From an uncultured Planctomycetota bacterium (lineage in GTDB: Bacteria > Planctomycetota > Phycisphaerae > SM23-33): a stretch of 64,000 bases of DNA. Location: contig CAITIS010000084.1 of NCBI GenBank assembly GCA_903892515.1, positions 1-64,000 of the forward strand, written 5' to 3'. This document shows positions 26,852-35,744 of the stretch, one piece after another. Position numbers and translations under genes: made by a program. Numbering within the stretch: position 1 is the first letter of the stretch; each line of letters opens with the position of its first letter. The notes under the pieces are model-generated. The model ran no database searches. It was not told where the DNA came from and saw only the letters and a list, made by a program, of their open reading frames with translations.

Positions 26852-27538
26852 ATGGACAGCCATCCGACGCAGTTGGACAAGGAACTGGACAGCCTCAAGA
26901 AGAACCTGATTCACATGGCTGTGGTGGCCGAGGCGATGATCGACCAGACCGTCAAGGAACTGGTGCGGCGCGACGAAAGCTTCATCTCTAACGTGCCGCA
27001 GGAAGAGCAGGAACTCAACCGCCTGCAATTGCAGATCGACGAGCAGGTGCTGACGCTGCTGGCCACCCGCCAGCCGGTGGCGGCCGACCTGCGTTTCGTG
27101 GTTGCTTCCACGCGCATCAACAACGAGTTGGAACGCATCGGCGACCTGGTCATCAACATCACCGAGAACGCCCGCACCCTGCTCAGCCAGCCGCCGCTCA
27201 AGCCGCTGATCGACATTCCGCGCATGGCCGAACTGGTGGGCAAGATGGTGCGCGACAGCGTGCAGGCCTTCATCGGCGGCGACGTGACGACCGCCCAGGC
27301 CGTCATCATGATGGACGACGACGTGGACGCCCTGAAAGAACAGGTCTTGCGCGAACTGCTGACGTACATGATGGCCGACACGCGGGCCATCGAGCGGGCG
27401 CTGGCCCTGATCCTGATCGCCCGGCACTTCGAACGCATCGGCGACCACGCCACCAACATCGCCGAGGACGTGATCTACTTCATCCAAGGCCGGGACGTCC
27501 GCCACCCGCGCATGCAGGCCGGCGGGGAAACCAGCTAG
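26852..27538 (+). CDS. phoU: PhoU phosphate-signalling regulator
   Basis: 228 residues forming two tandem three-helix PhoU repeats. The metal-binding motifs are ELERIGDLVINI in repeat one and HFERIGDHATNIAEDV in repeat two. PhoU links the Pst transporter to the PhoR/PhoB-type kinase system and damps the response when phosphate is plentiful. It is the last gene of the pst operon, as usual. CAGGAG precedes the ATG. No phoR or phoB gene is in the window. Confidence 0.96.
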   Translation: MDSHPTQLDKELDSLKKNLIHMAVVAEAMIDQTVKELVRRDESFISNVPQEEQELNRLQLQIDEQVLTLLATRQPVAADLRFVVASTRINNELERIGDLVINITENARTLLSQPPLKPLIDIPRMAELVGKMVRDSVQAFIGGDVTTAQAVIMMDDDVDALKEQVLRELLTYMMADTRAIERALALILIARHFERIGDHATNIAEDVIYFIQGRDVRHPRMQAGGETS

Positions 27539-28004
27539 CAGGAAGTGTTTATTGGCCCAGCGGGCACGTTGTCGATCCCGCCGTGTTCGTGACGAAACTG
27601 CTGGTTCTCTCTGAGCCCCCTGTGCCTCAGGTCTTGGCATAATTCAACATCGATGAGAGCTCACTGGACAGCTTGGCCATGCAGCCCGAAGGGCTGAGAG
27701 CGTACAGCCTGGGGCAACGCCCCAGGTAAAGGTGCCTCACACAGCCAAGCCCTGCAAGGGCGCAACAGGCAAAGCTCTCCCGCCCTTACAGGGCTAGATC
27801 GTCGCATCCCTGCCAACCCAGGGCGCCGCTTCGCTCTGCCCTGGGCTGGACTATTCAAGCCCGTTGGGCTTAATAAATGCAGATCGAGGCGATTTGTGCA
27901 AAGGTCTGTGCCTTTCTACTCATGCCATCTCTGTGGCCAGCCTTTGCCCGTCCCTCTGCCCTACGCCCTTCGCCCTACGCCCTCACTTCTGCTATGATGG
28001 CCCC
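27539..28004. repeat. Multi-hairpin dispersed repeat and heptads upstream of rlmN
   Basis: 27676-27850 is a chain of hairpins: CAGCCCGAAGGGCTG, CCTGGGGCAACGCCCCAGG, AGCCCTGCAAGGGC and a CCCAGGGC/GCCCTGGG pair, ending CAAGCCCGTTGGGCTT. It resembles the family at position 1. 27955-27985 is a C-rich heptad array (CCCTACG, CCCTTCG units) ending about 20 bp before the rlmN start codon. No gene. Confidence 0.75.
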
Positions 28005-29099
28005 GTGAAACATTTGCTGGAAACAACGATAAGTGGACTTGCCGCTGAGCTCGCGGCGATGGGACAGCCCAAGTACCGCACCGATCAGATTGCACGCTGG
28101 ATCTGGCAGGAGCGGGTGGGCGATTTTTCCGCCATGAGCAACTTGCCGGCCGAGCTGCGGCAGACACTGGCAGACCGCTTCGTGCTTCGCAGCGGCAAGG
28201 TCGTCGAGCGTACCAAGGCCGCCGACGGCACGGTCAAGCTGCTGATCGAATGGCCCGACGGCGAGCGGATCGAGACGGTGATGATTCCTTCGGGCACGCG
28301 GGCGACGGCGTGCGTCTCGACGCAGGTTGGCTGCGGCATGAAATGTGCCTTCTGCGCTTCGGGCATGCATGGCCTCAAACGCAACCTCACCGTGGCCGAG
28401 ATCGTCGAGCAGGTGATGCACCTTTCCGGCGAGACGCCCAACCGCATCAGCCACGTGGTCTTCATGGGCATGGGCGAGCCGCTGGCCAATTACGAAGCCA
28501 CCGTGGGGGCGATCCGGGCGATGATCGACCCGCAGCGGCTGGGCATCTCCGCCCGGCACATCACGGTTTCCACCGTGGGCCTGCCCAAGGGCATCCGCAA
28601 GCTGGCCGAAGAGGACATTCCCGTCACGCTGGCCATCTCGCTGCACGCCGCCACCGACGCCATGCGGCGTGAGATTATCCCCGCGGCCTTGCGCTACCCG
28701 CTGGAGGAGATCATGCTGGCGGCCCAGGAGTTTTTCGACAGCCGGCACCGGCAGGTCACGCTGGAGTACGTCGTGCTGCCGGGCGTCAACGACACCAACG
28801 TCTGTGCCGAGAGCCTGGCCCGCGTGGCGATGCGGCTGGCCGCCAATGTGAACCTGATCTCGTTCAACCCCGTGCCCTCGCTGCCGTTTTCCCGGCCAAC
28901 GTCGGCCGAGATGCGCGCCTTCGCCGACCGCCTGGAAAAACGCGGCGCCAACGTGCAGATCCGCCGCAGCCGTGGACTCGAAGCCGACGCCGCCTGCGGG
29001 CAATTGCGACAACGCAAGGCCACCACGGAGGAAACGGCTTTAACCACGGAGAACACGGAGAGCACGGAGAGAAAAGACGAGGCAGAGGGAAAGCCATAG
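28005..29099 (+). CDS. rlmN: 23S rRNA / tRNA adenine-C2 methyltransferase RlmN
   Basis: 364 residues from GTG 28005; the frame upstream reads through repeats. A radical-SAM enzyme that methylates C2 of A2503 in 23S rRNA and of A37 in some tRNAs. The CX3CX2C iron-sulfur motif is Cys110, Cys114, Cys117, followed by the methyl-carrying Cys (CASGM). The second essential Cys331 lies in DAACGQL. GEPLANYEA and SLHAATDAMR are typical. The last 28 or so residues (after GQLRQR) are encoded by a 9-bp-period repeat array, and the TAG stop lies inside a heptad array, so the C-terminal tail is repeat-derived. Confidence 0.94.
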   Translation: MKHLLETTISGLAAELAAMGQPKYRTDQIARWIWQERVGDFSAMSNLPAELRQTLADRFVLRSGKVVERTKAADGTVKLLIEWPDGERIETVMIPSGTRATACVSTQVGCGMKCAFCASGMHGLKRNLTVAEIVEQVMHLSGETPNRISHVVFMGMGEPLANYEATVGAIRAMIDPQRLGISARHITVSTVGLPKGIRKLAEEDIPVTLAISLHAATDAMRREIIPAALRYPLEEIMLAAQEFFDSRHRQVTLEYVVLPGVNDTNVCAESLARVAMRLAANVNLISFNPVPSLPFSRPTSAEMRAFADRLEKRGANVQIRRSRGLEADAACGQLRQRKATTEETALTTENTESTERKDEAEGKP

Positions 29100-29400
29100 G
29101 GCATAGGGCGTAGGGCATAGGGCGTAGGGAAAGACGGCAGACGGTAGGGGCCGCAGGTTTTGAGTGGAGTAGACGGTAGGGTCCGCAGGTTCCGAGCCAA
29201 GCGAGGGTTCTGCGGACGGGAGGCCGTGCGTGACTCGGTAAACGCGCCACAGAATTGCGGACAAGCCCGCCGCGCGTGTTTCCACGAATTACGAATTACG
29301 GATTCACGAGTTCACGAGTTCACGAATTAACGAGTTAACGAATCACGAATTCACGAATTCACGTCTTCCTCCGTGTCCTCCGTGCCCTCCGTGGTTGAAC
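29039..29400. repeat. Nested inverted short-period arrays after rlmN
   Basis: Outer pair: nonads of the ACACGGAG type at 29039-29071 and their inverse (CTCCGTG units) at 29367-29399. Inside: a heptad array CATAGGG/CGTAGGG, five units at 29095-29129. Two copies of a GGTCCGCAGG family follow at 29154-29222. An ACGAATT/ACGAATTC array with 7- and 8-bp units lies at about 29281-29365. No gene after the rlmN stop. Confidence 0.85.
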
Positions 29401-29409
29401 TCTTTGGGA

Positions 29410-31299
29410 CTAAGGCCGCACAGCCAGGATCGGAATGTCCAGGCGATGGCGGACGCCTTGGATCGTCTCGCCGTGGATGATGTCGGCCAGGCGGCGGTGC
29501 CCGTGGCCACCCACGATCAGCATGTCGAGCTTCTGTTCCCGCGCCATCTTGGCCAACGCCTGCGGCACGTTGCCATACCCCAGCACGGTGTTCACCTGGA
29601 TCGGTTCGGGGGCAGGTTCGTCGCGCAGCTTGGCCGCCAGGTCGGTGATGTAGATATCATCCTGGCGGGCTTCCATGTCGCCGGTCTGCGGGCCGTACCA
29701 TTGCCCGCCCACGCCTTCGACCACGTGCATGAGCACCAGTTGGGCCCGATGAATCTTCGCCAGCGCCAACGCCTCGGCCAGCATGACCGCGTCGGTGGGC
29801 TTGGCCTCCAAGGCCACGCCGATGCGACGCACCTTCCGGGCGATGCCGTGGACGCTGTCGACGACCTGGCTGGCCGTCACCGGCAGGGCCCCGTCCAGCT
29901 TGGCTTCCGGCCGGAAGATCAAGTACGCCAGCAGCACCGCCATCGCGGCCACCACGCTCCACAAGCCCGCCCCGGCCAGCCATGTGTACATGCCCGCCAA
30001 CGACACCCATTCCAGCACGCGCTCGCCGATGAGCTTGGTGTTGAGGACAAGAATGACCACCGTGGCCATCCATGCCAGCAGTTTCACCCAGATCGGGCTG
30101 GCGAAGGGGCCCATCTTGCGTCGGCTGGAGGTGAAGCGGACCAGCGGCACGACCGCGAAGGGGAGTTGCAGGCACAGCACCACCTGCGAAAAGACCAGCA
30201 AGTCGGTCACCCGGCCCTCGCCGGCCACGGCAATGACGATGATGGCCGGGACGATAGCGGCCAGCCGCGTGATAAGCCTGCGCACCTGAGGCCGCATGCG
30301 GAATTGCAGGAAGCCCTCCATCGTGATCTGCCCCGCCAGCGTGCCGGTGACGGTGGAGGACTGGCCCGAGCAGATCAGCGCGATGGCGAAGGCGACGGGC
30401 GCCACTCGCGGGCCCAGCAGGCCTGAGAGCAACTCGTGCGCCTGGCGCAGGTCGGTGACGACCTTGCCGTGGCGGTAGAAGGTGGCGGCGGCCACGATGA
30501 GGATGGCGGCATTGACCAGGAACGCCCCGTTCATGGCGATGACCGAGTCGATGAGGTTGAAGCGGCAGGCTTCCTTCACGCGGGGCTGGCTGCGAGCAAC
30601 GTCGCGGCTTTGCACCAGCGATGAGTGCAGGTACAGGTTGTGCGGCATGACCGTGGCGCCCAGGATGGCGATGGCGATGTACAGCTCCTGGCCCGATAGC
30701 ACGTGCGGGGCAAAGCCGCTCAGTACGCCCGCCACCGACGGCTTGGACAGCCAGATCTCGATGATGAAGCACAGGCCGATGGTGGCGATCAGCAGGACGA
30801 TGAAGCCCTCGATCTTGCGCATTCCCAGCCGCTGGATGAGCAGCAACAGCAGCACGTCAAAGCCGGTGATCAGCACGGCGATAAGAATGGGAATGTGGAA
30901 CAGCAGGTTGATGCCGATGGCTGAGCCGATCACCTCGGCCAGGTCGGTGGCGGCGATGGCGATCTCGCACAGCACGAACAGGCTGTAGCGGACGAAGGGC
31001 GGATATTCCTCGCGGCAGGCCTGGGCGAGGTCGCGGCCGGTGACCAGCCCCAGCCTGGCCGAGAGCGTTTGCAGCAGCACGGCCATGGCGTTGCTCATGA
31101 GCAACACCCAGATCAGCCGGTAGCCAAAGCGGGCCCCGCCTTCCAGGTCAGTGGCCCAGTTGCCGGGGTCCATGTACCCAACCGAGACCATGTAGGCCGG
31201 GCCGACAAAGGCGAACAGCCGCGCCCACCACCGGCGGTCCGGTATGCGGATGCTGCGGTTGGAATCTTCCCAGGTTGTCTCAATCTGGCTTTGCGGCAT
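29410..31299 (-). CDS. Nramp-family metal transporter fused to a UspA domain
   Basis: 629 residues. Residues about 25-470 are an MntH-type proton-coupled Mn/Fe transporter with about 11 membrane spans. The metal-binding DPGN lies at 44-47 and the second half-site motif MPHNLYLHSSLVQ near 220. Residues about 490-629 are a universal-stress-protein domain: VALEAKPTDAVMLAEALALA at its start, then GGHGHRRLADIIHGETIQGV, which fits the USP nucleotide-binding loop. The fusion suggests nucleotide- or stress-dependent gating of metal uptake (inference). No manganese riboswitch is recognisable upstream. Monocistronic. Confidence 0.9.
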   Translation of the reverse strand: MPQSQIETTWEDSNRSIRIPDRRWWARLFAFVGPAYMVSVGYMDPGNWATDLEGGARFGYRLIWVLLMSNAMAVLLQTLSARLGLVTGRDLAQACREEYPPFVRYSLFVLCEIAIAATDLAEVIGSAIGINLLFHIPILIAVLITGFDVLLLLLIQRLGMRKIEGFIVLLIATIGLCFIIEIWLSKPSVAGVLSGFAPHVLSGQELYIAIAILGATVMPHNLYLHSSLVQSRDVARSQPRVKEACRFNLIDSVIAMNGAFLVNAAILIVAAATFYRHGKVVTDLRQAHELLSGLLGPRVAPVAFAIALICSGQSSTVTGTLAGQITMEGFLQFRMRPQVRRLITRLAAIVPAIIVIAVAGEGRVTDLLVFSQVVLCLQLPFAVVPLVRFTSSRRKMGPFASPIWVKLLAWMATVVILVLNTKLIGERVLEWVSLAGMYTWLAGAGLWSVVAAMAVLLAYLIFRPEAKLDGALPVTASQVVDSVHGIARKVRRIGVALEAKPTDAVMLAEALALAKIHRAQLVLMHVVEGVGGQWYGPQTGDMEARQDDIYITDLAAKLRDEPAPEPIQVNTVLGYGNVPQALAKMAREQKLDMLIVGGHGHRRLADIIHGETIQGVRHRLDIPILAVRP

Positions 31300-31617
31300 G
31301 AAGCTCCCAAAGCGGATTCCGTGTCGCGAACGTCATTTCGTGTCGCGGGCGTCTCGCCCGCGCTGGCAGACCTAGCACTCTGTCCGACGCAAATTGCCGG
31401 GTGCCACACCTGCGGTGTTTGCAGGTGTGTACGGGGCACGGCTGCAAACGCCGCAGCCGTGGCACCCACATTATTGCCCGGACGGAGTACCAGCGTCATC
31501 CCTGCATTCGTAGCACAGCCGCCCTCGGCTGTGAGGCCGCGCGCCTGGACGCTCTCTCTTTCTGCCACGATCCGGCACCATCTGGCAACGCTGCGCCGAC
31601 AGTAATACAGTAGGCGC
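31300..31617. repeat. Repeat-filled divergent gap
   Basis: 31340-31362 is one arm of the GCGGGCGAGACGCCCGC family. 31378-31489 is a copy of an element of about 110 bp with imperfect terminal inverted repeats (other copy at 55440-55546). 31510-31534 is a CAGCCGCCCTCGGCTG hairpin. No gene. Confidence 0.8.
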
Positions 31618-33000
31618 ATGGTTGACGGGCATGATAGTACCGCACCGGCTGTAGATGTCGCCATCATTGGCGCCGGAGCGGCGGGTTTGATGGCGGCGCT
31701 GGCGGCTGGCGGCGCGGGGCGGCGCGTGGTCGTACTGGAGCAACTCGCCAAGCCGGGCCTGAAACTCCTGGCCACCGGCGGGGGGCGGTGTAACCTGACG
31801 CATGAGTCGCCGGACGAAGATTACGTGGCTGCGTTCGGCCGGCAGGGGCGGTTCATCCTGCCCGCATTGGAGGTAATGGGGCCCGAGCATCTGCGCCAGT
31901 ACTTCGCCGGCTTGGGCGTGCCCACGCACATTGAGGAGGGCGGGCTCGTATTCCTCGATTCCAATTCCGCCCGCTCCGTGCAGTCGGCCCTGCTGGCGCG
32001 ATGTGACGCCTTGGGCGTGCAGGTGCTGTGCGACCAAAAAGTCGAGCGATTGACCGTCGCGAACCCTGATTCCCGAGAAGACACGGAGCGTCCGAGCACA
32101 GATTCCAAAGGAAATCTTGCGCGTCCGTCCGAGTCGCCGAGCTTTCTGGTAACGACCACGAGCTTTCCGGGAACGACCACCAGCGGCGTTCAGCAATCCC
32201 GGCCGCTTGCGGCTTCGCAGGTTCTCTCCGCGTCGCGCGTCATCATCGCCACCGGCGGCAAAGGATACGCGCAACTTGGCGGCACCGGCGGGGGCTACGA
32301 ACTCGCCCGCCAGGCCGGCCACGAGATCACACCGCTATATCCCGCGCTCGTGCCGCTGCTGTGCGGGCAGGAGTGGCCTAGGAGCTGCGCCGGCATCGCC
32401 ATCACCGCCCGCGTTTGGCTGGACTTGCCGGGCCAGCGTGCCAAGGAGTCTGTCGGCCCGGTGCTCTTCACGCATCGCGGCGTTTCGGGTCCGGCCGTGC
32501 TGAACCTCTCGGGCCTGGCATGTCAGGCACTGGGCCAAGGCAAAGCGGTTACGTTGCACCTGGCCTTGCAGCCATCGCGAGGGCTGGCCGAGTGGCGCTC
32601 GCAGATCGACCTCTGGCGGCGCAAGCAGGGCAGCCGGCGGATCGGCAAGCTGCTGGCGGACATGCTGCCGGCCCGGCTGGCCGAGGCGATCTGTCGGGCG
32701 TGTGGCCTGGACCCCGTCTCGGCTACGGCGCAGCTGACGGCCGCCCAGCAGGAGTCGCTGGCCGATACGCTCAGCGACGCCAAGCTCACGATCACCGGCA
32801 GCGAGGGCTGGCAGCAGGCGATGGTGACCGGCGGCGGCGTCGCTCTCAAGCAGGTCGATCCGCGGACGATGAACAGCCGCATCTGCCCGGGCCTGTTCCT
32901 GGCCGGGGAGGTACTGGACCTTCACGGCCCCAGCGGCGGCTACAACCTGCAATGGGCGCTGGCCAGCGGGTATCTCGCGGGAAGATCGACGGGTTTTTGA
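31618..33000 (+). CDS. BaiN/HI0933-type FAD-dependent oxidoreductase
   Basis: 460 residues. The N-terminal Rossmann FAD motif is GAGAAGLMAALAA (about 17-29), then the family's LLATGGGRCNLTH motif. The C-terminal MVTGGGVALKQVDPRTMNS...GLFLAGEVLDLHGPSGGYNLQWALASG is diagnostic of the HI0933/YhiN/BaiN group; physiological substrates are mostly unknown. An insert of about 50 residues (roughly 152-200, Ser/Thr/Pro-rich with an internal TTTSFPGTTTS repeat) interrupts the fold and looks repeat-derived. The TGA stop directly abuts a 9-bp-period array. Confidence 0.88.
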   Translation: MVDGHDSTAPAVDVAIIGAGAAGLMAALAAGGAGRRVVVLEQLAKPGLKLLATGGGRCNLTHESPDEDYVAAFGRQGRFILPALEVMGPEHLRQYFAGLGVPTHIEEGGLVFLDSNSARSVQSALLARCDALGVQVLCDQKVERLTVANPDSREDTERPSTDSKGNLARPSESPSFLVTTTSFPGTTTSGVQQSRPLAASQVLSASRVIIATGGKGYAQLGGTGGGYELARQAGHEITPLYPALVPLLCGQEWPRSCAGIAITARVWLDLPGQRAKESVGPVLFTHRGVSGPAVLNLSGLACQALGQGKAVTLHLALQPSRGLAEWRSQIDLWRRKQGSRRIGKLLADMLPARLAEAICRACGLDPVSATAQLTAAQQESLADTLSDAKLTITGSEGWQQAMVTGGGVALKQVDPRTMNSRICPGLFLAGEVLDLHGPSGGYNLQWALASGYLAGRSTGF

Positions 33001-33315
33001 GCCACAAAGGACACCAAGAGCACCAAGAGATGAGATGGGTGCCATAGGCTGACACGGCTTCGCGTCTTCTTGCGAAGGCGGCTCTGCCTATGCTGGACGT
33101 CCCGCATAGGTAGAGCCGCCAGAAGACGCGGCTCAACCTATGGCACCCGTGTCGATGCTGTGTCACCCATCCTATTGTTATGGCACCCATGTCTATGTTG
33201 CCAAAGACAGGTAGGGCGGGCACTGCCTGCCGCCTTTGGGCCGCATTTCCCTACGCCCTACGCCCTTGCCTTTCCCCAGCGATCTTCTGCCTCGTTTGAA
33301 TGGTACAATACATGT
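33001..33315. repeat. Nonad array and hairpin repeats after baiN-like gene
   Basis: 33001-33030 is a 9-bp-period array (GCCACAAAG, GACACCAAG, AGCACCAAG) beginning at the stop codon. Two hairpins at 33042-33092 and 33105-33142 belong to the CATAGGT-GAGCCGC family. A short C-rich heptad array (CCCTACG) lies near 33249-33265. Confidence 0.8.
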
Positions 33316-34449
33316 ATGACCAGGGCCGAGCACATGGCGATGCGGGCAAAGGCCGATGCCGGCGCGAGATACAGCGGCGAGGTGGCGTACCTTTTCGCCT
33401 ACGACGTGGCCTACGAGATGACGAGGCAGCCCATTGGGACGCTGCTTGGCCGGGCGGTGGCGACGTATGAGGCCGGGCCGGGTAAGCCTGGACCCAAGCA
33501 GTTCTTCTATCGCCCGCAGATGGTTCGCCTGGCCCCGGTGGAGCATCAGGGGCCGCAGGGGCCGGTGCGGCTGGAGTGGGCGCTGAAGCTCTTTCCCGTC
33601 GGCGCCATCAGCATCAGCGTCCGCGTGCCGTTCAAGGATCTCACGCTGGAGGAGCTGGTCGGCTATCACGATCTGCACTTCGGCAATGGCACGCTGCAAT
33701 CGGCCGCGCGGCAACTGGCCGTGCAGGTCGTGGAGGAACTCCGGCCCTACGCCATCAGGCCGGTGGAAGAAGTCCGCGACGAGGAAGTCTACACCGTCTT
33801 TTGCATCAACGGCGGCTCGGTGGACGCGCCGTCGGAGGTGTGGCTGTCGCGCAACCGCCGCGAAGTGGGGGCCCTGCTGACGCAGGAAGACAAGCCTCGC
33901 CAGCTCTCGCGGCAGGAGTTTCGCGAGTCCACGCAGCGGTATCTCAGCTACTACCAGCGCGACCTGGCCGTCATCGACTGGGACGCGGCGCTGGTGATCG
34001 AGCAGCCCGACTACCTGGACGAAATCCTGCACGTGATGGAGTTGGCCAACGTGCAGTTGGTGGAGCTGGAGGCGTACGACCGCTTTCTTGACGTGGCGCT
34101 GGACCGCTCGTACCGCGACCTCGCCCAGCGCGTCATGCGGGGCCGGGGGGATATTCTCGGCAGCCTGCGCGAGATCCGCATCGACATGGCCCGGCTGAGC
34201 GACGAATTGTCCAATATCACGAAGTTTTTCGGCGACTGGCACCTGGCGCGAATCTACCAGACGCTCTCGGCCCGCTTCCACCTGGACGACTGGCACCGCG
34301 TCATCGACGAAAAACTCAAGACGCTCGACGACCTGTACCAACTCCACAAGCAGGACCGCACCAACCGCGTGATGATGGTCATGGAGTTGAGCATCGTGGT
34401 GATGTTCCTGCTGGACCTGATCATCCTGCTGATGCAATTGTGGAAGTGA
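33316..34449 (+). CDS. DUF155/RMD1-like protein with C-terminal membrane anchor
   Basis: 377 residues from ATG 33316; the upstream frame is repeat. The N-terminal half is alpha/beta with VAYLFAYDVAYEM near the start. The C-terminal half is helical (LDVALDRSYRDLAQRVMRGR, then YQTLSARFHLDDWHRVIDEK). A membrane anchor of about 20 residues (353-373) ends the protein. Helical coiled region plus C-terminal anchor is the layout of the YagE/RMD1 (DUF155) family, which I favour from pattern, not from a diagnostic motif. Function unknown. It stands alone between repeat blocks. Confidence 0.7.
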   Translation: MTRAEHMAMRAKADAGARYSGEVAYLFAYDVAYEMTRQPIGTLLGRAVATYEAGPGKPGPKQFFYRPQMVRLAPVEHQGPQGPVRLEWALKLFPVGAISISVRVPFKDLTLEELVGYHDLHFGNGTLQSAARQLAVQVVEELRPYAIRPVEEVRDEEVYTVFCINGGSVDAPSEVWLSRNRREVGALLTQEDKPRQLSRQEFRESTQRYLSYYQRDLAVIDWDAALVIEQPDYLDEILHVMELANVQLVELEAYDRFLDVALDRSYRDLAQRVMRGRGDILGSLREIRIDMARLSDELSNITKFFGDWHLARIYQTLSARFHLDDWHRVIDEKLKTLDDLYQLHKQDRTNRVMMVMELSIVVMFLLDLIILLMQLWK

Positions 34450-34886
34450 AAAAAGCCTGATCCGCAGATTCCGCAGATTTCGCAGAGGATCCGCAGATCT
34501 CACACATTTCGCAGAGGGATCATTCTGCTGGTGCAATTGCGAAAACAGAAGCGCAGGTGCCATGCCTTTACGCGCTTCTGCGGAAAGGCATGCTCGGCGT
34601 GGGTGCCACAGTGGGTGCCATAGGTTGAGCCGCGCTGTTGCGGCTCTACCTATGCGGAGCGTGCGGCCTTGCAGCGAACCGTGCCGCCCATCACCGTCCA
34701 ACATGGTCAGCCTCGCCGTCGCCTTCGGCTCGGGCGAGTCAGACCATGGCACCCATCGAGCGAGGCCACGGCCCCCAGCAGCCTGGGTGCCATAGGTTGA
34801 GCCGCGTCGTTTGGCGGCTCTACCTATGCGGCTGGCCGCAATCCTTCATTGAAAGAATCCCGCCGGGCCGGTACATTCTCGCGTCT
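34450..34886. repeat. Nonad array and CATAGGT-family hairpins
   Basis: 34456-34516 is a 9-bp-period array of CCGCAGATT/TCGCAGA units. Hairpins at 34618-34654 and 34791-34828 have GAGCCGC/GCGGCTC arms within CATAGGT/ACCTATG. Between them is a TGGTCAGCC/AGTCAGACCATG inverted pair. No gene. Confidence 0.78.
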
Positions 34887-35744
34887 ATGAGTTCCAAGCT
34901 AACCACCGATCGGGCGATGATCCTGGCCAGAGGGCTGGGGTCGCGCATGCAAAAGGACGTAGACGGCCTCAAGCTCGACGAGCAGACCGCCAAGCTCGCC
35001 AGCAAGGGCGCCAAGATGATGATCTCCGTGGGCAGGCCCTTCCTGGATCACACGCTCCAGGCCCTGCTCGACGCGGGCATGAAGCACTTCTGCCTGATCG
35101 TCCCGCCCGAAGCCCCGGCCTTGCGGGCCTACTACGGCGAGGTCGCCCGCAGCATTGCCCCGGCCACCATCTCCTTCGCCGTGCAGGAAAAGCCCGTCGG
35201 CACCGCCAACGCGGTGGCAGCCGGCCGGGAATGGGCCGATGGCAAAAGCTTCATCGTCCTGAATTCCGACAACTACTACACGCCGCAGTCGCTGATCGAG
35301 CTGGCTTCGGCCCAAGCGCCGGCCACGCTGGCATACGAGCGCGACGCGTTGATCGCCAAGAGCAACATTCCAGCCGACCGGATCGCACGCTTCGCCATGA
35401 TCGACCTGGACGAGCAAGGCTGCATGCGCAAGATCGTCGAGAAGCCCGAGAATCCCGAGCAGTACGCCCGCAACGGCCGGCTGTACGTCTCGATGAACTG
35501 CTTCCTGTTCACCAAGGAAATCTTCCAGGCCTGCGCCGTGATCGAGCCCGATCCGGTCCGCAAGGAGTACGAGATTCCCACGGCCGTGCAGTATTGCATC
35601 GACAAGATGGGCCAACGTTACCAGGCCGTGTGCGTGGAAGATGGCGTGCTGGACCTGACCGGCCGGGCGGACATCGAGCCAGTCCGCAAGATGCTCGCCG
35701 GCCACGAAGTGCGATTCCCCGAGCCGAAAGTGGAGCTTTCGTAA
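34887..35744 (+). CDS. Sugar-phosphate nucleotidyltransferase
   Basis: 285 residues from ATG 34887. The NTP-transferase signature at the N-terminus is ILARGLGSRMQKD, a variant of the usual LAAGxGTRM. VQEKPVGTANAVAAG (base and sugar binding) and the metal-binding LNSDNYYT near residue 130 follow, then IVEKPENP. It would join a sugar-1-phosphate to a nucleotide. Its stop overlaps the ATG of a GHMP/galactokinase-like gene by one base, so the two should act together: kinase makes the sugar-1-phosphate, this enzyme activates it. Sugar identity unknown. Confidence 0.88.
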   Translation: MSSKLTTDRAMILARGLGSRMQKDVDGLKLDEQTAKLASKGAKMMISVGRPFLDHTLQALLDAGMKHFCLIVPPEAPALRAYYGEVARSIAPATISFAVQEKPVGTANAVAAGREWADGKSFIVLNSDNYYTPQSLIELASAQAPATLAYERDALIAKSNIPADRIARFAMIDLDEQGCMRKIVEKPENPEQYARNGRLYVSMNCFLFTKEIFQACAVIEPDPVRKEYEIPTAVQYCIDKMGQRYQAVCVEDGVLDLTGRADIEPVRKMLAGHEVRFPEPKVELS

